Assembly: GCF_018614655.1 (NCBI RefSeq)
Contig: NZ_JAGGOG010000019.1
Location: 1 to 64,000 of the forward strand
Origin: Pseudomonas fluorescens
Lineage (GTDB): Bacteria; Pseudomonadota; Gammaproteobacteria; Pseudomonadales; Pseudomonadaceae
Reading direction: 5' to 3'
Length of the DNA: 64,000 nucleotides
Part shown: one piece after another, positions 44,867 through 53,618 of the stretch
How the letters are laid out: each line of letters opens with the position of its first letter
How positions within the stretch are numbered: the stretch's first letter is position 1
Program-made: the position numbers and the translations under genes
Notes under the pieces: generated by a model
The model's database searches: none
The model's input: only the letters and a program-made list of their open reading frames with translations
Told to the model about the DNA's origin: nothing

Positions 44867-46699
44867 ATGCTCTATCGTCGTTTTGAACAACTGATCGATA
44901 TTTTCCGCGACGCCCCTACCGCGTCTCCTCCCGATAAAGTCCTGCCGTTCTACCTCTATTACCTGCGTCAGGTGTGGCCATGCTTTGCCGCGCTGCTGGT
45001 GGTGGGCCTGATCGGCGCACTGATCGAAGTGGCGCTGTTCAGCTACCTGAGCCGCATCATTGACTTGGCCCAAGGCACGCCGCCACCCGACTTCTTCCAG
45101 ATTCACGCTACCGAGCTGATCTGGATGGCGGTGGTCGCCTTGCTGCTGCGTCCGATCTTCGGCGCACTGCACGACTTGCTGGTACACCAGACCATCAGTC
45201 CCAGCATGACCAGCCTGATCCGCTGGCAGAACCATAGCTATGTGCTCAAGCAGAGTCTGAACTTCTTCCAGAACGATTTTGCCGGGCGTATTGCCCAGCG
45301 CATCATGCAAACCGGCAACTCCCTGCGGGACTCGGCGGTAGCGGCGGTGGATGCCATCTGGCACGTGGCGATCTACGCCATCAGCTCTCTGGTGCTGTTC
45401 GCCGAGGCTGACTGGCACCTGATGATCCCGCTGGTCACCTGGATCGTCTGCTACAGCCTGGCTTTGCGTTACTTCGTCCCACGGGTCAAGGAACGCTCGG
45501 TAATCTCCTCCGAAGCACGCTCCAAACTGATGGGACGGATCGTCGACGGCTACACCAACATCACCACCTTGAAGCTGTTCGCTCACACCCATTTCGAGCA
45601 GAACTACGCCAAGGAAGCCATCGTCGAGCAGACCGAGAAAACCCAACTGGCCAGCCGTGTCGTCACCAGCATGGACGTAGTGATCACCACCATGAATGGC
45701 CTGCTGATCGTCACCACCACGGGCCTGGCCCTGTGGCTGTGGACCCAATCGATGATCTCCGTCGGCGCCATCGCCCTGGCTACCGGCCTGGTGATCCGGA
45801 TCGTCAACATGTCCGGCTGGATCATGTGGGTGGTCAATGGCATCTTCGAGAACATCGGCATGGTCCAGGATGGCCTGAAAACCATCGCCCAGCCGGTCGC
45901 GGTCAGCGACGTGGAAAATGCCCCACCCCTGAGCGTGCCCCACGGAGAAGTGCGTTTTGAGCAGATGGATTTTCACTACGGCAAGAAAAGCGGAATCATC
46001 GGCGGCCTGAACCTGGAGATCAAAGCCGGGCAAAAAATCGGCCTGATCGGCCCGTCCGGTGCAGGCAAGTCCACCTTGGTCAATCTGCTGCTGCGCCTGT
46101 ATGACCTGCAAGGCGGTCGCATCCTGATCGACGGCCAGAACATCGCCGAAGTCGCCCAGGAAAGCTTGCGCGAGCGCATCGGCATGATCACCCAGGATAC
46201 CTCGCTGCTGCACCGCTCGATCCGCGACAACCTGCTGTACGGCAAGCCCGACGCCACCGACGAAGAGCTCTGGGCCGCCGTCCACAAGGCTCGCGCCGAC
46301 GAGTTCATCCCGCTGCTGTCGGACTCCGAAGGCCGCACCGGCCTGGATGCCCACGTCGGCGAACGTGGCGTGAAACTCTCCGGCGGCCAGCGCCAGCGGA
46401 TTGCGATTGCCCGGGTACTGCTCAAGGATGCGCCGATCCTGATCATGGACGAAGCCACCTCGGCCCTCGACTCGGAAGTGGAAGCAGCGATCCAGGAAAG
46501 CCTGGAAACCCTGATGCAAGGCAAGACCGTAATCGCCATCGCCCACCGGCTCTCGACCATTGCCCGGATGGACCGGTTGGTGGTGCTGGAGAAGGGGCAG
46601 ATCGCCGAAAGTGGCAGCCATGCCGAGCTGCTGGCTCATCGCGGGTTGTATGCGCGGTTGTGGCAGCACCAGACGGGAGGTTTTGTAGGAATCGACTGA
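44867..46699 (+). CDS. ABC transporter, fused permease and ATPase
   Basis: A 610-aa half-transporter of the lipid/drug exporter (MsbA-like) class: six transmembrane segments to about residue 340, then ATPase with GPSGAGKST, LSGGQRQR and ILIMDEATSALDS. It works as a dimer. A hairpin CGCGCGGT/ACCGCGCG lies at 44801-44828 before the gene without a T run. Substrate unknown. Confidence 0.88.
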   Translation: MLYRRFEQLIDIFRDAPTASPPDKVLPFYLYYLRQVWPCFAALLVVGLIGALIEVALFSYLSRIIDLAQGTPPPDFFQIHATELIWMAVVALLLRPIFGALHDLLVHQTISPSMTSLIRWQNHSYVLKQSLNFFQNDFAGRIAQRIMQTGNSLRDSAVAAVDAIWHVAIYAISSLVLFAEADWHLMIPLVTWIVCYSLALRYFVPRVKERSVISSEARSKLMGRIVDGYTNITTLKLFAHTHFEQNYAKEAIVEQTEKTQLASRVVTSMDVVITTMNGLLIVTTTGLALWLWTQSMISVGAIALATGLVIRIVNMSGWIMWVVNGIFENIGMVQDGLKTIAQPVAVSDVENAPPLSVPHGEVRFEQMDFHYGKKSGIIGGLNLEIKAGQKIGLIGPSGAGKSTLVNLLLRLYDLQGGRILIDGQNIAEVAQESLRERIGMITQDTSLLHRSIRDNLLYGKPDATDEELWAAVHKARADEFIPLLSDSEGRTGLDAHVGERGVKLSGGQRQRIAIARVLLKDAPILIMDEATSALDSEVEAAIQESLETLMQGKTVIAIAHRLSTIARMDRLVVLEKGQIAESGSHAELLAHRGLYARLWQHQTGGFVGID

Positions 46700-46869
46700 C
46701 GCCCACTGTCTCAAAATCCGAACAATTCTGACAGTTTTTCTCTATCAAACTGGTCATACGCCATAATCCTGCTGTACTGCAATCAGGATTCAGGAGGATC
46801 CTGACATAAGCGGCAAGGAAGCTTCACCGACCAGTTAATCAGATAGAGCAATCTATTAAGGACGTGTTC

Positions 46870-47574
46870 ATGTCTTCTCTGTTCAAACGTTCCGTTACGG
46901 AAGGATTAGGTACGTTTTGGCTGGTGTTGGGCGGCTGCGGGAGTGCGGTATTGGCCGCATCGTTCCCCAACGTCGGGATCGGTCTGCTTGGTGTGGCCCT
47001 GGCATTCGGGCTCACCGTGCTGACCATGGCCTATGCCATCGGGCATATCAGCGGGTGTCACCTCAACCCGGCAGTATCCGTGGGGCTGGTAGTGGGCGGG
47101 AGGTTTCCGGCCAAGGAGTTACCGGCGTACATCGTATCTCAGGTTATCGGCGCCATCGTCGCGGCTGCTCTGTTGTACTTCATTGCCAGCGGCAAACCTG
47201 GTTTTGAACTGGCCGGCGGCCTGGCTTCCAATGGCTATGGCGAGCATTCACCGGGTGGTTACTCGATGGCTGCGGGCTTTGTCACTGAGCTGGTGATGAC
47301 GGCGATGTTTGTGCTGATCATCCTCGGCGCCACCGACCGTCGTGCCCCAGCTGGCTTGGCGCCGATTGCCATTGGCCTGGGGTTGACGCTGATCCACCTG
47401 ATCTCGATCCCCGTCACCAACACTTCGGTCAACCCGGCGCGCAGTACTGGCCCGGCGCTGATTGTCGGCGGCTTGGCACTCCAGCAGTTGTGGATGTTCT
47501 GGGTCGCGCCGATCCTCGGTGCAGTGGTCGGCGGTGTGGTCTATCGCTGGTTGGGCAAAGAAGAGAAAGCCTGA
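46870..47574 (+). CDS. aqpZ: Aquaporin Z
   Basis: A 234-aa water channel with six transmembrane segments and two NPA half-helices: Asn66-Ala68 in CHLNPAVS and Asn188-Ala190 in SVNPARS, with the selectivity Arg191. Length and the signature GHISGCHLNPA match AqpZ rather than GlpF. AAGGA precedes the ATG at 46870; a GTG two codons upstream is less likely. Confidence 0.95.
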   Translation: MSSLFKRSVTEGLGTFWLVLGGCGSAVLAASFPNVGIGLLGVALAFGLTVLTMAYAIGHISGCHLNPAVSVGLVVGGRFPAKELPAYIVSQVIGAIVAAALLYFIASGKPGFELAGGLASNGYGEHSPGGYSMAAGFVTELVMTAMFVLIILGATDRRAPAGLAPIAIGLGLTLIHLISIPVTNTSVNPARSTGPALIVGGLALQQLWMFWVAPILGAVVGGVVYRWLGKEEKA

Positions 47575-47585
47575 GCCAAACGGGT

Positions 47586-47613
47586 TCAGCCCTGCCGATA
47601 AGGCAGGGCTGTT
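47586..47613. terminator. Hairpin terminator at aqpZ/FemAB-like junction
   Basis: AGCCCTGCC / GGCAGGGCT with a five-base loop (47588-47610) just after aqpZ and covering the 3' end of the FemAB-like gene. The T run is weak. Confidence 0.6.
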
Positions 47614-48710
47614 CTCGCCTCCTCGGCATACGCCAGGATCCCAACCCGCTCCCGTTCCAGAAAGTCCGCCACTGCCGTCTTCAAACCGGGATGGCGCAGG
47701 TAGTGCCAGGAATGGGTGATGACCGGCTCGAACCCACGAATCAGTTTGTGCTCGCCCTGGGCACCAGCGTCGAAACGCTGCAAACCGTGGGCAATCGCGT
47801 AATCCATTCCTTGATAGAAGCATGTCTCGAAATGCAGGCGGTCGAACTCCGCCAGGCAGCCCCAGTAACGACCATAAAAACTGCCGCCGCCGATCAAGCT
47901 GAAGGCCATCGCTACAGGCCGTGACCCTTGTTTGGCCAGCACCACGCGAATCGCTTCAGGCATGCGTTCGGCCAACAGGCTGAAAAAGGCTCGGGTCAGG
48001 TACGGCGACTGCCGGCGCACGGCATAAGTATTGGCGTAGCAGGCATAGACAAAATCCCACTGCGCCTCACTCAGCTCATGGCCTTGCAACCACTCGAACT
48101 CGATGCCCTGCCCCGCCACCTGTTCACGCTCCTTGCGCATCTGTTTGCGCTTGCGCGAACTCAAGGCGTCGAGAAAGTCCTGGAAGTCTCGATAGCCACG
48201 GTTCTGCCAATGAAACTGGCAACCCAGTCGTTGCAACCAACCGGGCTGCCCGGCCAGGGCGCTGTCGGCCAACTCATCGGTGAAGTTGATATGGGCACTG
48301 GAAAGACCTTCGATTTCCAGGTAGCCAGGCAGGCTTTTGAGCAGCTCAAAACCGTCCTCGACACTGGCCACCAGCAGGCGCGGCCCACTCACCGGGCTGA
48401 AAGGAACGGCCGTCAGGAGTTTGGGGTAGTAGTCGATACCGGCACGCTCGCAGGCATCGGCCCAACCATGGTCAAAGACGTATTCGCCATAGGAATGCCA
48501 CTTGCGATAGCTCGGCAGAGCGGCAATCAGGCGCCCCTCTTCATAATGCAGCAGGTGTTCGGGCTGCCAGCCGGACGGCGGACCGAGGCTGGCGCTGTCC
48601 TCCAAGGCACTGAGGAAGGCATGGCGCAAAAAAGGCTGGTCGATGGGGACCAGTGCATTCCACTCTTCGGGGGTAATCTCGGACAGGCTATTCAAACGTT
48701 GTAACGGCAT
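47586..48710 (-). CDS. FemAB-like / PF04339 acetyltransferase-type protein
   Basis: A 374-aa protein of the PF04339 (peptidogalycan) family with a duplicated GNAT-type fold; GDGW-type motifs are replaced here by PVAMAFSLIGGGSFYGRYWG and HGLQRFDAGAQGEHKLIRGF. Such proteins are annotated as acyl or aminoacyl transferases without proven substrate. The stop overlaps the hairpin 47588-47610 shared with aqpZ. Confidence 0.8.
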   Translation of the reverse strand: MPLQRLNSLSEITPEEWNALVPIDQPFLRHAFLSALEDSASLGPPSGWQPEHLLHYEEGRLIAALPSYRKWHSYGEYVFDHGWADACERAGIDYYPKLLTAVPFSPVSGPRLLVASVEDGFELLKSLPGYLEIEGLSSAHINFTDELADSALAGQPGWLQRLGCQFHWQNRGYRDFQDFLDALSSRKRKQMRKEREQVAGQGIEFEWLQGHELSEAQWDFVYACYANTYAVRRQSPYLTRAFFSLLAERMPEAIRVVLAKQGSRPVAMAFSLIGGGSFYGRYWGCLAEFDRLHFETCFYQGMDYAIAHGLQRFDAGAQGEHKLIRGFEPVITHSWHYLRHPGLKTAVADFLERERVGILAYAEEARTALPYRQG

Positions 48711-48725
48711 CCCATTCCCCGACGG

Positions 48726-48850
48726 TCATGGCTTTTGTGGGAGCGAGGGGGACGCCAAGTCCTGGCTCGCGATGGTCGTTAATAATAACGTGACCATTCT
48801 GACAGAACACGGCGACCTTCGGGTTCTTCGCGAGCAAGCTCGGTCATAAA
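48726..48850. repeat. REP-like remnants
   Basis: GTGGGAGCGAGG... at 48738 and TTCGCGAGCAAGCTCGGTC at 48827 are halves of common fluorescens-group REP sequences. They lie between the core gene and the AT-rich insertion at 49002. Confidence 0.55.
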
Positions 48851-49001
48851 GAGAGGCAAGGCGTTTTCAAAGGCATAGAGCTGGAGGTGGGCTTTACGTC
48901 TATCGTCCTCTCACATCTCGCACACGGCTGCGTATACGTTGTAGCGCTCCGTCCAAGTGTCGAGCTTTGAAAGTATGCGTTCTCTTACCCCTCTAAGCCG
49001 C

Positions 49002-50006
49002 CTATGACTTATCATCTTTTTTGACTGCGGCCTCGATGTATTTATCAGAAAAAAAATGCCTTGCGACTTTTATCTCCGGGCGATACATACCATTAACAAG
49101 TTTATTTATTTGATTCTCCCCTGCGCTTTCAAGAAGGCGCCGTCCTGATTCTGGTGGAAGCTTACGCAGATCACGAATAATAGACAGCCCGATGCCCGCC
49201 TTCATATCTCCACCGGAAAAAACAGTTTCAAAAGGCTGCAATGTACGCTTGGATAAAACACTGTACTCCTCGGCACTAAGTCCTTCGATGTGACGATCCA
49301 AATTAGGTGTTTTAGCAAAACGCATCTCGACCAAACTTAGCCAAGCTGCGTCCTTAAATACAGGCTCATCAAAATCGAAACGAAAGGTTGTACCACCAAA
49401 ACGGCTGCTTGGCTTTTTCGGCTCGACGCCTGCTTCCAGCGCAAAAAATACAAAATCATCATTCCCCAGCAATTTTATATCTTCTTGCGGTGAGTTTTCC
49501 GCATTAAAGATAATATTACGATCAATCAATTTCTGGCGAGAGAACAGAGCAACGCTATCATCTTCCCGCTTTACAGGTGCCGCAGTACTATGAGTTGCAA
49601 ATAATGGCACTTCAAAAAACCTTTCTAGAAACCCCTTTTCCTCAGTCGTTAAGCTGCCTAATTCTTTACGCAGGCTTTGAAGATTACTTTTTGAAAGGCT
49701 ATCAATATGGTTCTTTTCCGCCTGCGCAGGAACATCTTTCCAGAGCGTCCCATTATGGATCATTTTTGTATGGGATTTCCCACTTACAAAACCACGCAGC
49801 GCTTTAACTACTTGGCGAGAAGCCACATCTTTTTCCACCGCGGAATTGCTACTAAAAGAATCATTCCGAGATACTCCATAAAGGTCGTTGGCTTCACCCA
49901 GGACTACCTTACGAGTGATGCCATTATTCTCTGTAACTTCGGCAGCCCTCTCGCCAATGGAGTCTAAAGAGGTACTGGAAATATGAGCCGGACTTATACT
50001 AGGCAT
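49002..50006 (-). CDS. Candidate type III effector, OspC/ADP-riboxanase-like, no ankyrins
   Basis: A 334-aa protein whose ATG at 50006 overlaps the chaperone-candidate stop (ATGCCTAG); an ATG at 50027 is possible. The start (MPSISPAHISSTSL) is Ser-rich and lacks acidic residues, as in type III signals. From memory it aligns to Shigella OspC and Chromobacterium CopC at several points: SHTKMIHNGT (78-87), NDDFVFFALE (182-191; OspC NHDFVFFGVE with a catalytic Glu), GDMKAGIGLSIIRDLRK (266-282; OspC DMRLGIGLHLIDFIRK) and EIKVAR (311-316; OspC EYHIPR). OspC enzymes modify arginine by ADP-riboxanation. The ankyrin tail of OspC is absent, and I cannot place the OspC catalytic His. The gene is far more AT-rich than its surroundings. 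No hrp box is seen on its strand. Confidence 0.62.
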   Translation of the reverse strand: MPSISPAHISSTSLDSIGERAAEVTENNGITRKVVLGEANDLYGVSRNDSFSSNSAVEKDVASRQVVKALRGFVSGKSHTKMIHNGTLWKDVPAQAEKNHIDSLSKSNLQSLRKELGSLTTEEKGFLERFFEVPLFATHSTAAPVKREDDSVALFSRQKLIDRNIIFNAENSPQEDIKLLGNDDFVFFALEAGVEPKKPSSRFGGTTFRFDFDEPVFKDAAWLSLVEMRFAKTPNLDRHIEGLSAEEYSVLSKRTLQPFETVFSGGDMKAGIGLSIIRDLRKLPPESGRRLLESAGENQINKLVNGMYRPEIKVARHFFSDKYIEAAVKKDDKS

Positions 50007-50472
50007 TGTGATAACTCGCGAGTCCATGGGAAAGCTTATGTGATGGATATAGTGATTTAGAAACTACCGGTGGATAGCTCATGGAAAACCTTCGAGAGCA
50101 ATCCATTACCCAATCAATCAATCCACTTAATTCCTCACTTAATAATTGAACCGATACATCTTCATCCAAAACATGACTCATCGCCACCATCGCACCCGAC
50201 GCTGAGTTAAGTCCAACAACTGCTGTATCTTTATGCAAGAAATCAAACTGAGTCTCGAATAGAAAATTGCGCCAGGACTCCACCTCCGCACTATTCATAG
50301 ACGGCCCTGATAGTTCACAAAGAATAGTAATACCTCCCCGGGCGCGATTATCATAAACTGCAAATTTCAGACCCTCGACCCTCAACTGGCACATACGATA
50401 ACGATCAAACGTTAAATCTGACAAACCGAGTTTAAGCCCAAACCTTTGCAAAAAATCGTCATGTTTTTTCAT
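49999..50472 (-). CDS. Candidate type III secretion chaperone (CesT-like)
   Basis: A 157-aa protein starting MKKHDDFLQRFGLKLGLSDL, followed by a strand-rich middle (CQLRVEGLKFAVYDNRARGG) and a C-terminal helix, the pattern of class I T3S chaperones (short, soluble, alpha-beta-alpha). It ends in ATGCCTAG shared with the downstream effector ATG, as expected for a chaperone-effector pair, and its own start overlaps the leader ORF as ATGA. AGGAG precedes the start by about nine bases. No homologue can be confirmed without a search. Confidence 0.6.
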   Translation of the reverse strand: MKKHDDFLQRFGLKLGLSDLTFDRYRMCQLRVEGLKFAVYDNRARGGITILCELSGPSMNSAEVESWRNFLFETQFDFLHKDTAVVGLNSASGAMVAMSHVLDEDVSVQLLSEELSGLIDWVMDCSRRFSMSYPPVVSKSLYPSHKLSHGLASYHNA

Positions 50473-50558
50473 GCTTGATCGCTCCTACCTAGCCGATCAA
50501 GCAATAGGCCATAAACAATGAGATACCTGTACCTAGAAGCTTCCAAAACAGTAAGCAT
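50469..50558 (-). CDS. Leader ORF, 29 aa
   Basis: Open frame MLTVLEASRYRYLIVYGLLL... of 29 codons ending in a TGA that overlaps the chaperone start (ATGA). GGAG lies eight bases before its ATG, an unusually good site for a chance frame. It may be a translated leader that couples translation of the chaperone, or a remnant gene. Confidence 0.4.
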   Translation of the reverse strand: MLTVLEASRYRYLIVYGLLLDRLGRSDQA

Positions 50559-50698
50559 AATATTAACTCCGAAATTTATTAAAATTCATATCAGAGCATC
50601 CATGCGAAACCTCTGACAATGGAAGCCTACAGCCGTTCTGTGCCACCGAGCGAAAAACGCAACTCAACCGTTACTGAAAAATTCAATAAAATACAACT

Positions 50699-50727
50699 GG
50701 AACCAAAAACACCAACCTAACCACAAA
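50699..50727 (+). promoter_or_regulatory. Consensus hrp box, plus strand, with no clear target gene
   Basis: GGAACC at 50699-50704, a 16-base spacer, then CCACAAA at 50721-50727: an exact match to GGAACC-N16-CCACNNA. It points away from the chaperone-effector unit. The only gene-like frame downstream before the porin terminator is the 32-codon frame at 50794. Confidence 0.68.
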
Positions 50728-50793
50728 CAAACCTTAAAATATTATCCCGCCAAGACTTACATCCGATAAGGCCTAATAGAAAACTATAGTTCC

Positions 50794-50892
50794 ATGAATA
50801 TTTTCAGGCATGAAAAGACATCCAAAAATACGTTAAAAGCAATCACTGAACGTGATCAATCCCAACCAGGGTATACCTGCCACTTTGGATAA
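50794..50892 (+). CDS. Short frame behind hrp box, 32 aa, possible effector remnant
   Basis: Frame MNIFRHEKTSKNTLKA... of 32 codons, 66 bases after the hrp box. It has no strong ribosome-binding site and no recognised motif. It may be the start of a decayed effector gene. Confidence 0.25.
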   Translation: MNIFRHEKTSKNTLKAITERDQSQPGYTCHFG

Positions 50893-50974
50893 TCGGTCAT
50901 GGATTGATGTGAAGCAGCAGCCCTTGGTGTTTGAGCGGCGACACCAGACCGCCAAGTGCAATGTTTGGCGCACC

Positions 50975-51010
50975 CAAAAAAAACCCCGCCAAACGGCGGG
51001 GCAAAAAACG
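50975..51010 (-). terminator. Terminator of the OprP-like porin gene
   Basis: On the minus strand CCCCGCC / GGCGGGG with a four-base loop followed by eight Ts. Confidence 0.88.
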
Positions 51011-51064
51011 AGGAGCGCTTTAACGGATGAAGGAAGAGCGCTTTGTGGCTGTGTCGCAGATTAC

Positions 51065-52399
51065 TTAAAACACGTACTGCACGCGCGCTACAAAGTTGTC
51101 ACCACTGTCATCGCCATTGGCGTTCTTGATCTTGTCAGTGCTGACTTTGACGTAGTTGGCCGAGATCTTGACGGACTCGTTGGCGTACCAGTTGACCCCG
51201 ATGGTGTTCAGGTTGGCCTTGGCGTCGCCGGTTTCACGGGTAGCGCTGTTGCGAACGACGTTCTTGTCGTCAACGCTGATGTTGTCGTAGCGATAGAACA
51301 CTTCCCACGCCCCGTACTGCTTGTTCTCGGGCTTGATGGTGTCGAACTTGGCGCCGTCGAGTTTGTAGACACGGGCTTCGCCGGTCAGGGTGTAAGCCAC
51401 TTGGCCGTAGAAACCGGTGGCTTTCACATCCTGGTAGGCGCTGCTGTCAGCCTTCATCTTGCGGTTCAGGTATTCGGCCTGCAGGGACAAGGGACCTGTG
51501 GCGAAAGCGAATTCGCCGCCGAACACAGTGTCGGTGTCATAGGCATCGGTGCTGGTCAGGTTGCCAGAATCCAGGCCCACGCCGCCGCCGAAGGTGGCAC
51601 GGTTACCATTAGAGCCGGCGTCGTTGCCACCCGCAGTCGATACGCCACGAGCGCCGAGGCGCGGACGGATGCGAGAGTCGAAAGCAGTGTCTTTCAGGTC
51701 ACGTACTGCAACATCCAGACCTACGTGCAAGACGTTGCCGGTTTCATGCATCGGCGCGAACACGGCACGGCCGTTGAATTGCTTCACGCCCTTGCCGTCC
51801 TCGTCGTTGATGTCTTTGGAGGCAACGCTGGCGGACAAGTAAGCCATGTCGGCCACTACCGAGCTGATCTGGATGCCCATGCCGTTTTCATGGGAGTTGA
51901 TCCAGTCGGCCAATTCGTAGGCCGAGTTACGCTCGATGCCCGTGACCCACTTGGAACTGGTGGCTTTTTCCAGGCCGAAGTCCGCATCGAAACGGCCGAC
52001 ACGGATGGCGACCGGCTTGAAGCCCACATAAGACATAGACGCTTCGTCGAAGTAGCCGTCGTCGGAGCTGCCGGAGTTGTGGGAGAAATCGTAGCTGATC
52101 TGGTATTTGAAATCCTTGTACAGAGTGCCACCCAGTTCCAGGTAGGCGCGACGGAAGTAAGTGGCGTCGGCCGAGTCACCGTTCTTGGTGTAGAAACCAT
52201 CAAACGTGCCGTAATCGGCTTGCAGACGACCACCCAGTTTGAAGCTGAAGTTCTGGTCGGTAGTAGCAACCTCAAGGCCGCCCTTGGTTTTGACTACGAT
52301 ATCGGCGCCGTCAGTAGTGACAGTACCAGCGAAAGCCTGGGCGGTAACAGCCAGGGCCAGGGCGCTGGCCGCAAAACCGGCGAAGTGCTTACGGATCAT
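51065..52399 (-). CDS. Phosphate-selective porin (OprP/OprO family)
   Basis: A 444-aa outer-membrane protein with signal peptide (cleavage near AFA-G, residue 24), FKLGGRLQADYGTFD, YRRAYLELGG-type strands and a C-terminal Phe (VQYVF). Length and segments match OprP/OprO, which import phosphate or pyrophosphate under PhoB control. A clean PhoB box (CTGTCAT direct repeats) is not evident upstream, so regulation is uncertain. Confidence 0.85.
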   Translation of the reverse strand: MIRKHFAGFAASALALAVTAQAFAGTVTTDGADIVVKTKGGLEVATTDQNFSFKLGGRLQADYGTFDGFYTKNGDSADATYFRRAYLELGGTLYKDFKYQISYDFSHNSGSSDDGYFDEASMSYVGFKPVAIRVGRFDADFGLEKATSSKWVTGIERNSAYELADWINSHENGMGIQISSVVADMAYLSASVASKDINDEDGKGVKQFNGRAVFAPMHETGNVLHVGLDVAVRDLKDTAFDSRIRPRLGARGVSTAGGNDAGSNGNRATFGGGVGLDSGNLTSTDAYDTDTVFGGEFAFATGPLSLQAEYLNRKMKADSSAYQDVKATGFYGQVAYTLTGEARVYKLDGAKFDTIKPENKQYGAWEVFYRYDNISVDDKNVVRNSATRETGDAKANLNTIGVNWYANESVKISANYVKVSTDKIKNANGDDSGDNFVARVQYVF

Positions 52400-52735
52400 C
52401 GAAGAATTCCCCTAATTGATGGTCTTGTGCATTGGCAAAACACGCGGGTCATGCCCGCTGGTGTTGGGTGGGGATCTTGGCGAGGAGATATTTCAGACGG
52501 GTTGCTGCAACATAAAGATTTTGTTACATGGGAACTTTTTTATAGCGACTGGAAATAAGCGAAAAGCCACGCCCCGTAAGGCTCTCATGGTAAAAGGTGC
52601 TAAAAATGGCAGATGAAACAAGATGTAAAAAACCTGACAAAAATGAAATGTTTTTTAAGAAAATGATTTTCAGAGCAAAAAAAACCCGCGTCCGGAGCCG
52701 GCGCGGGTTGGGGTGTTGCTGTAAAAATTGCCAGG
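52400..52735. other. Porin promoter region and anti-sigma terminator
   Basis: A 336-base spacer. It contains an AT-rich promoter region for the porin (about 52490-52560) and the hairpin at 52675-52712. No gene is seen. Confidence 0.4.
52675..52713 (-). terminator. Terminator of the sigma/anti-sigma operon
   Basis: On the minus strand AACCCGCG...CGCGGGTT with inner pairing of CCGG-type bases, then a run of eight Ts. Confidence 0.85.
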
Positions 52736-52972
52736 TTATGACGGGTCGCGGGAGCGCTCGGCGGCCAAGCGTTCAGCCAACTCGTCGACACCCGGCACAG
52801 GTGGCTCGGGCATGACCCGCAAGGTGGCTTGCATCAGGCGCATCTGGCGGATAAAGCGCCGGCAATTAGGACAGAACATCAGGTGATGACGCACCAGCAA
52901 GCGTTCGCGAAAGGTCAGTTGCCCATCGAGATAGTCACTGGAACGTGCCACTTGTTCTTTACAGGTCAACAT
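52736..52972 (-). CDS. Anti-sigma factor with zinc-finger (zf-HC2)
   Basis: A 78-aa protein with an N-terminal zf-HC2 domain (His30, Cys34, Cys37; plus Cys4) and a helical tail. Such proteins hold an ECF sigma factor and release it on a redox or metal signal. Its start overlaps the sigma gene stop region by seven bases, the usual order of ECF sigma then anti-sigma. No transmembrane segment, so it is a soluble anti-sigma. Confidence 0.85.
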   Translation of the reverse strand: MLTCKEQVARSSDYLDGQLTFRERLLVRHHLMFCPNCRRFIRQMRLMQATLRVMPEPPVPGVDELAERLAAERSRDPS

Positions 52973-53580
52973 TCGCCGGTTTCCTCAAAATGTTCCACGG
53001 TGGCGAAAACTTTAAGCCGTGCCCGATGCAACAGCACACGAACATTGGAGAGCGAGATCTCCAGAAGATTACAAATCTCCTCCAGCTCCAATCCCTGGCG
53101 CTCGCGCAACAGCAATACGCTGCTTTGCAATTCAGAAAGACTCAACAGCGTGTGCTCCAGGCATTCGCGCAGTTCATTTTCGGTGAGCAACGCTTCAGGT
53201 GTGTCCTGGTGCCAGGCAAACGGTGCGACCAACCAGTGACCATCCTCCGGCACGAAGCGATCATCACCGAGGGTACCGTGAGGCGACGGCAGGTCATCCA
53301 GCAGGACTTCCCGGCGATTTTGTTTGTAACGGCCTTTGGCAGCGTTGGCGGTAATCGTCAGTAGCCAGGTCTTGAGGCTGGAACGTCCCTCGAATTTGCC
53401 CAGGTTGCGCACCACCGAGAGCCACGCGTCCTGCACCACTTCATCAGCATGACGCTGGCCAACAATGGCGTAGGCGACAGCGCGCATGGCGCTTTGATAG
53501 GTGGTGACCAGTTCCTTGTAGGCACGCTGCTCGCCCTTGAGCAGTCGTTCGAGCAGGTGCGAGTCGTCCGCTGCTGCCAT
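52966..53580 (-). CDS. ECF RNA polymerase sigma factor
   Basis: A 204-aa sigma-70 family (extracytoplasmic function) protein with region 2 (LVTTYQSAMRAVAYAIVGQRHADEVVQDAWLSVVRNLG) and region 4 (LSELQSSVLLLRERQGLELEEICNLL then SLSNVRVLLHRAR). The overlapping anti-sigma indicates a stress-activated regulon. Targets cannot be read off; a possible target is the neighbouring KAS III gene. Confidence 0.93.
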   Translation of the reverse strand: MAAADDSHLLERLLKGEQRAYKELVTTYQSAMRAVAYAIVGQRHADEVVQDAWLSVVRNLGKFEGRSSLKTWLLTITANAAKGRYKQNRREVLLDDLPSPHGTLGDDRFVPEDGHWLVAPFAWHQDTPEALLTENELRECLEHTLLSLSELQSSVLLLRERQGLELEEICNLLEISLSNVRVLLHRARLKVFATVEHFEETGEC

Positions 53581-53618
53581 TCAGACCTCGGTACAAACAC
53601 ATTTCAAGATAAGCACAC

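Larger units (their letters stand above)
50559..51064. other. AT-rich spacer with hrp box and terminator
   Basis: About 500 bases between the leader ORF and the porin gene. It contains a consensus hrp box (50699-50727), a 32-codon open frame (50794-50892), and the porin terminator (50975-51010). The rest has no credible gene. Confidence 0.6.

Noticed and set aside
44864..46714. 616-codon open frame on the minus strand
   Set aside because: It is antisense to the ABC transporter with all Walker motifs in the plus strand; it has no domain of its own and is rich in Asp/Gln/His as such shadows are.
50852..52558. 568-codon open frame on the plus strand
   Set aside because: It lies antisense to the OprP-like porin, which has a signal peptide, family segments and terminator. 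High-GC genes often give long open shadow frames.
52480..52560. PhoB box before the OprP-like porin
   Set aside because: The region is AT-rich but I cannot find two CTGTCAT-type repeats 11 bases apart.
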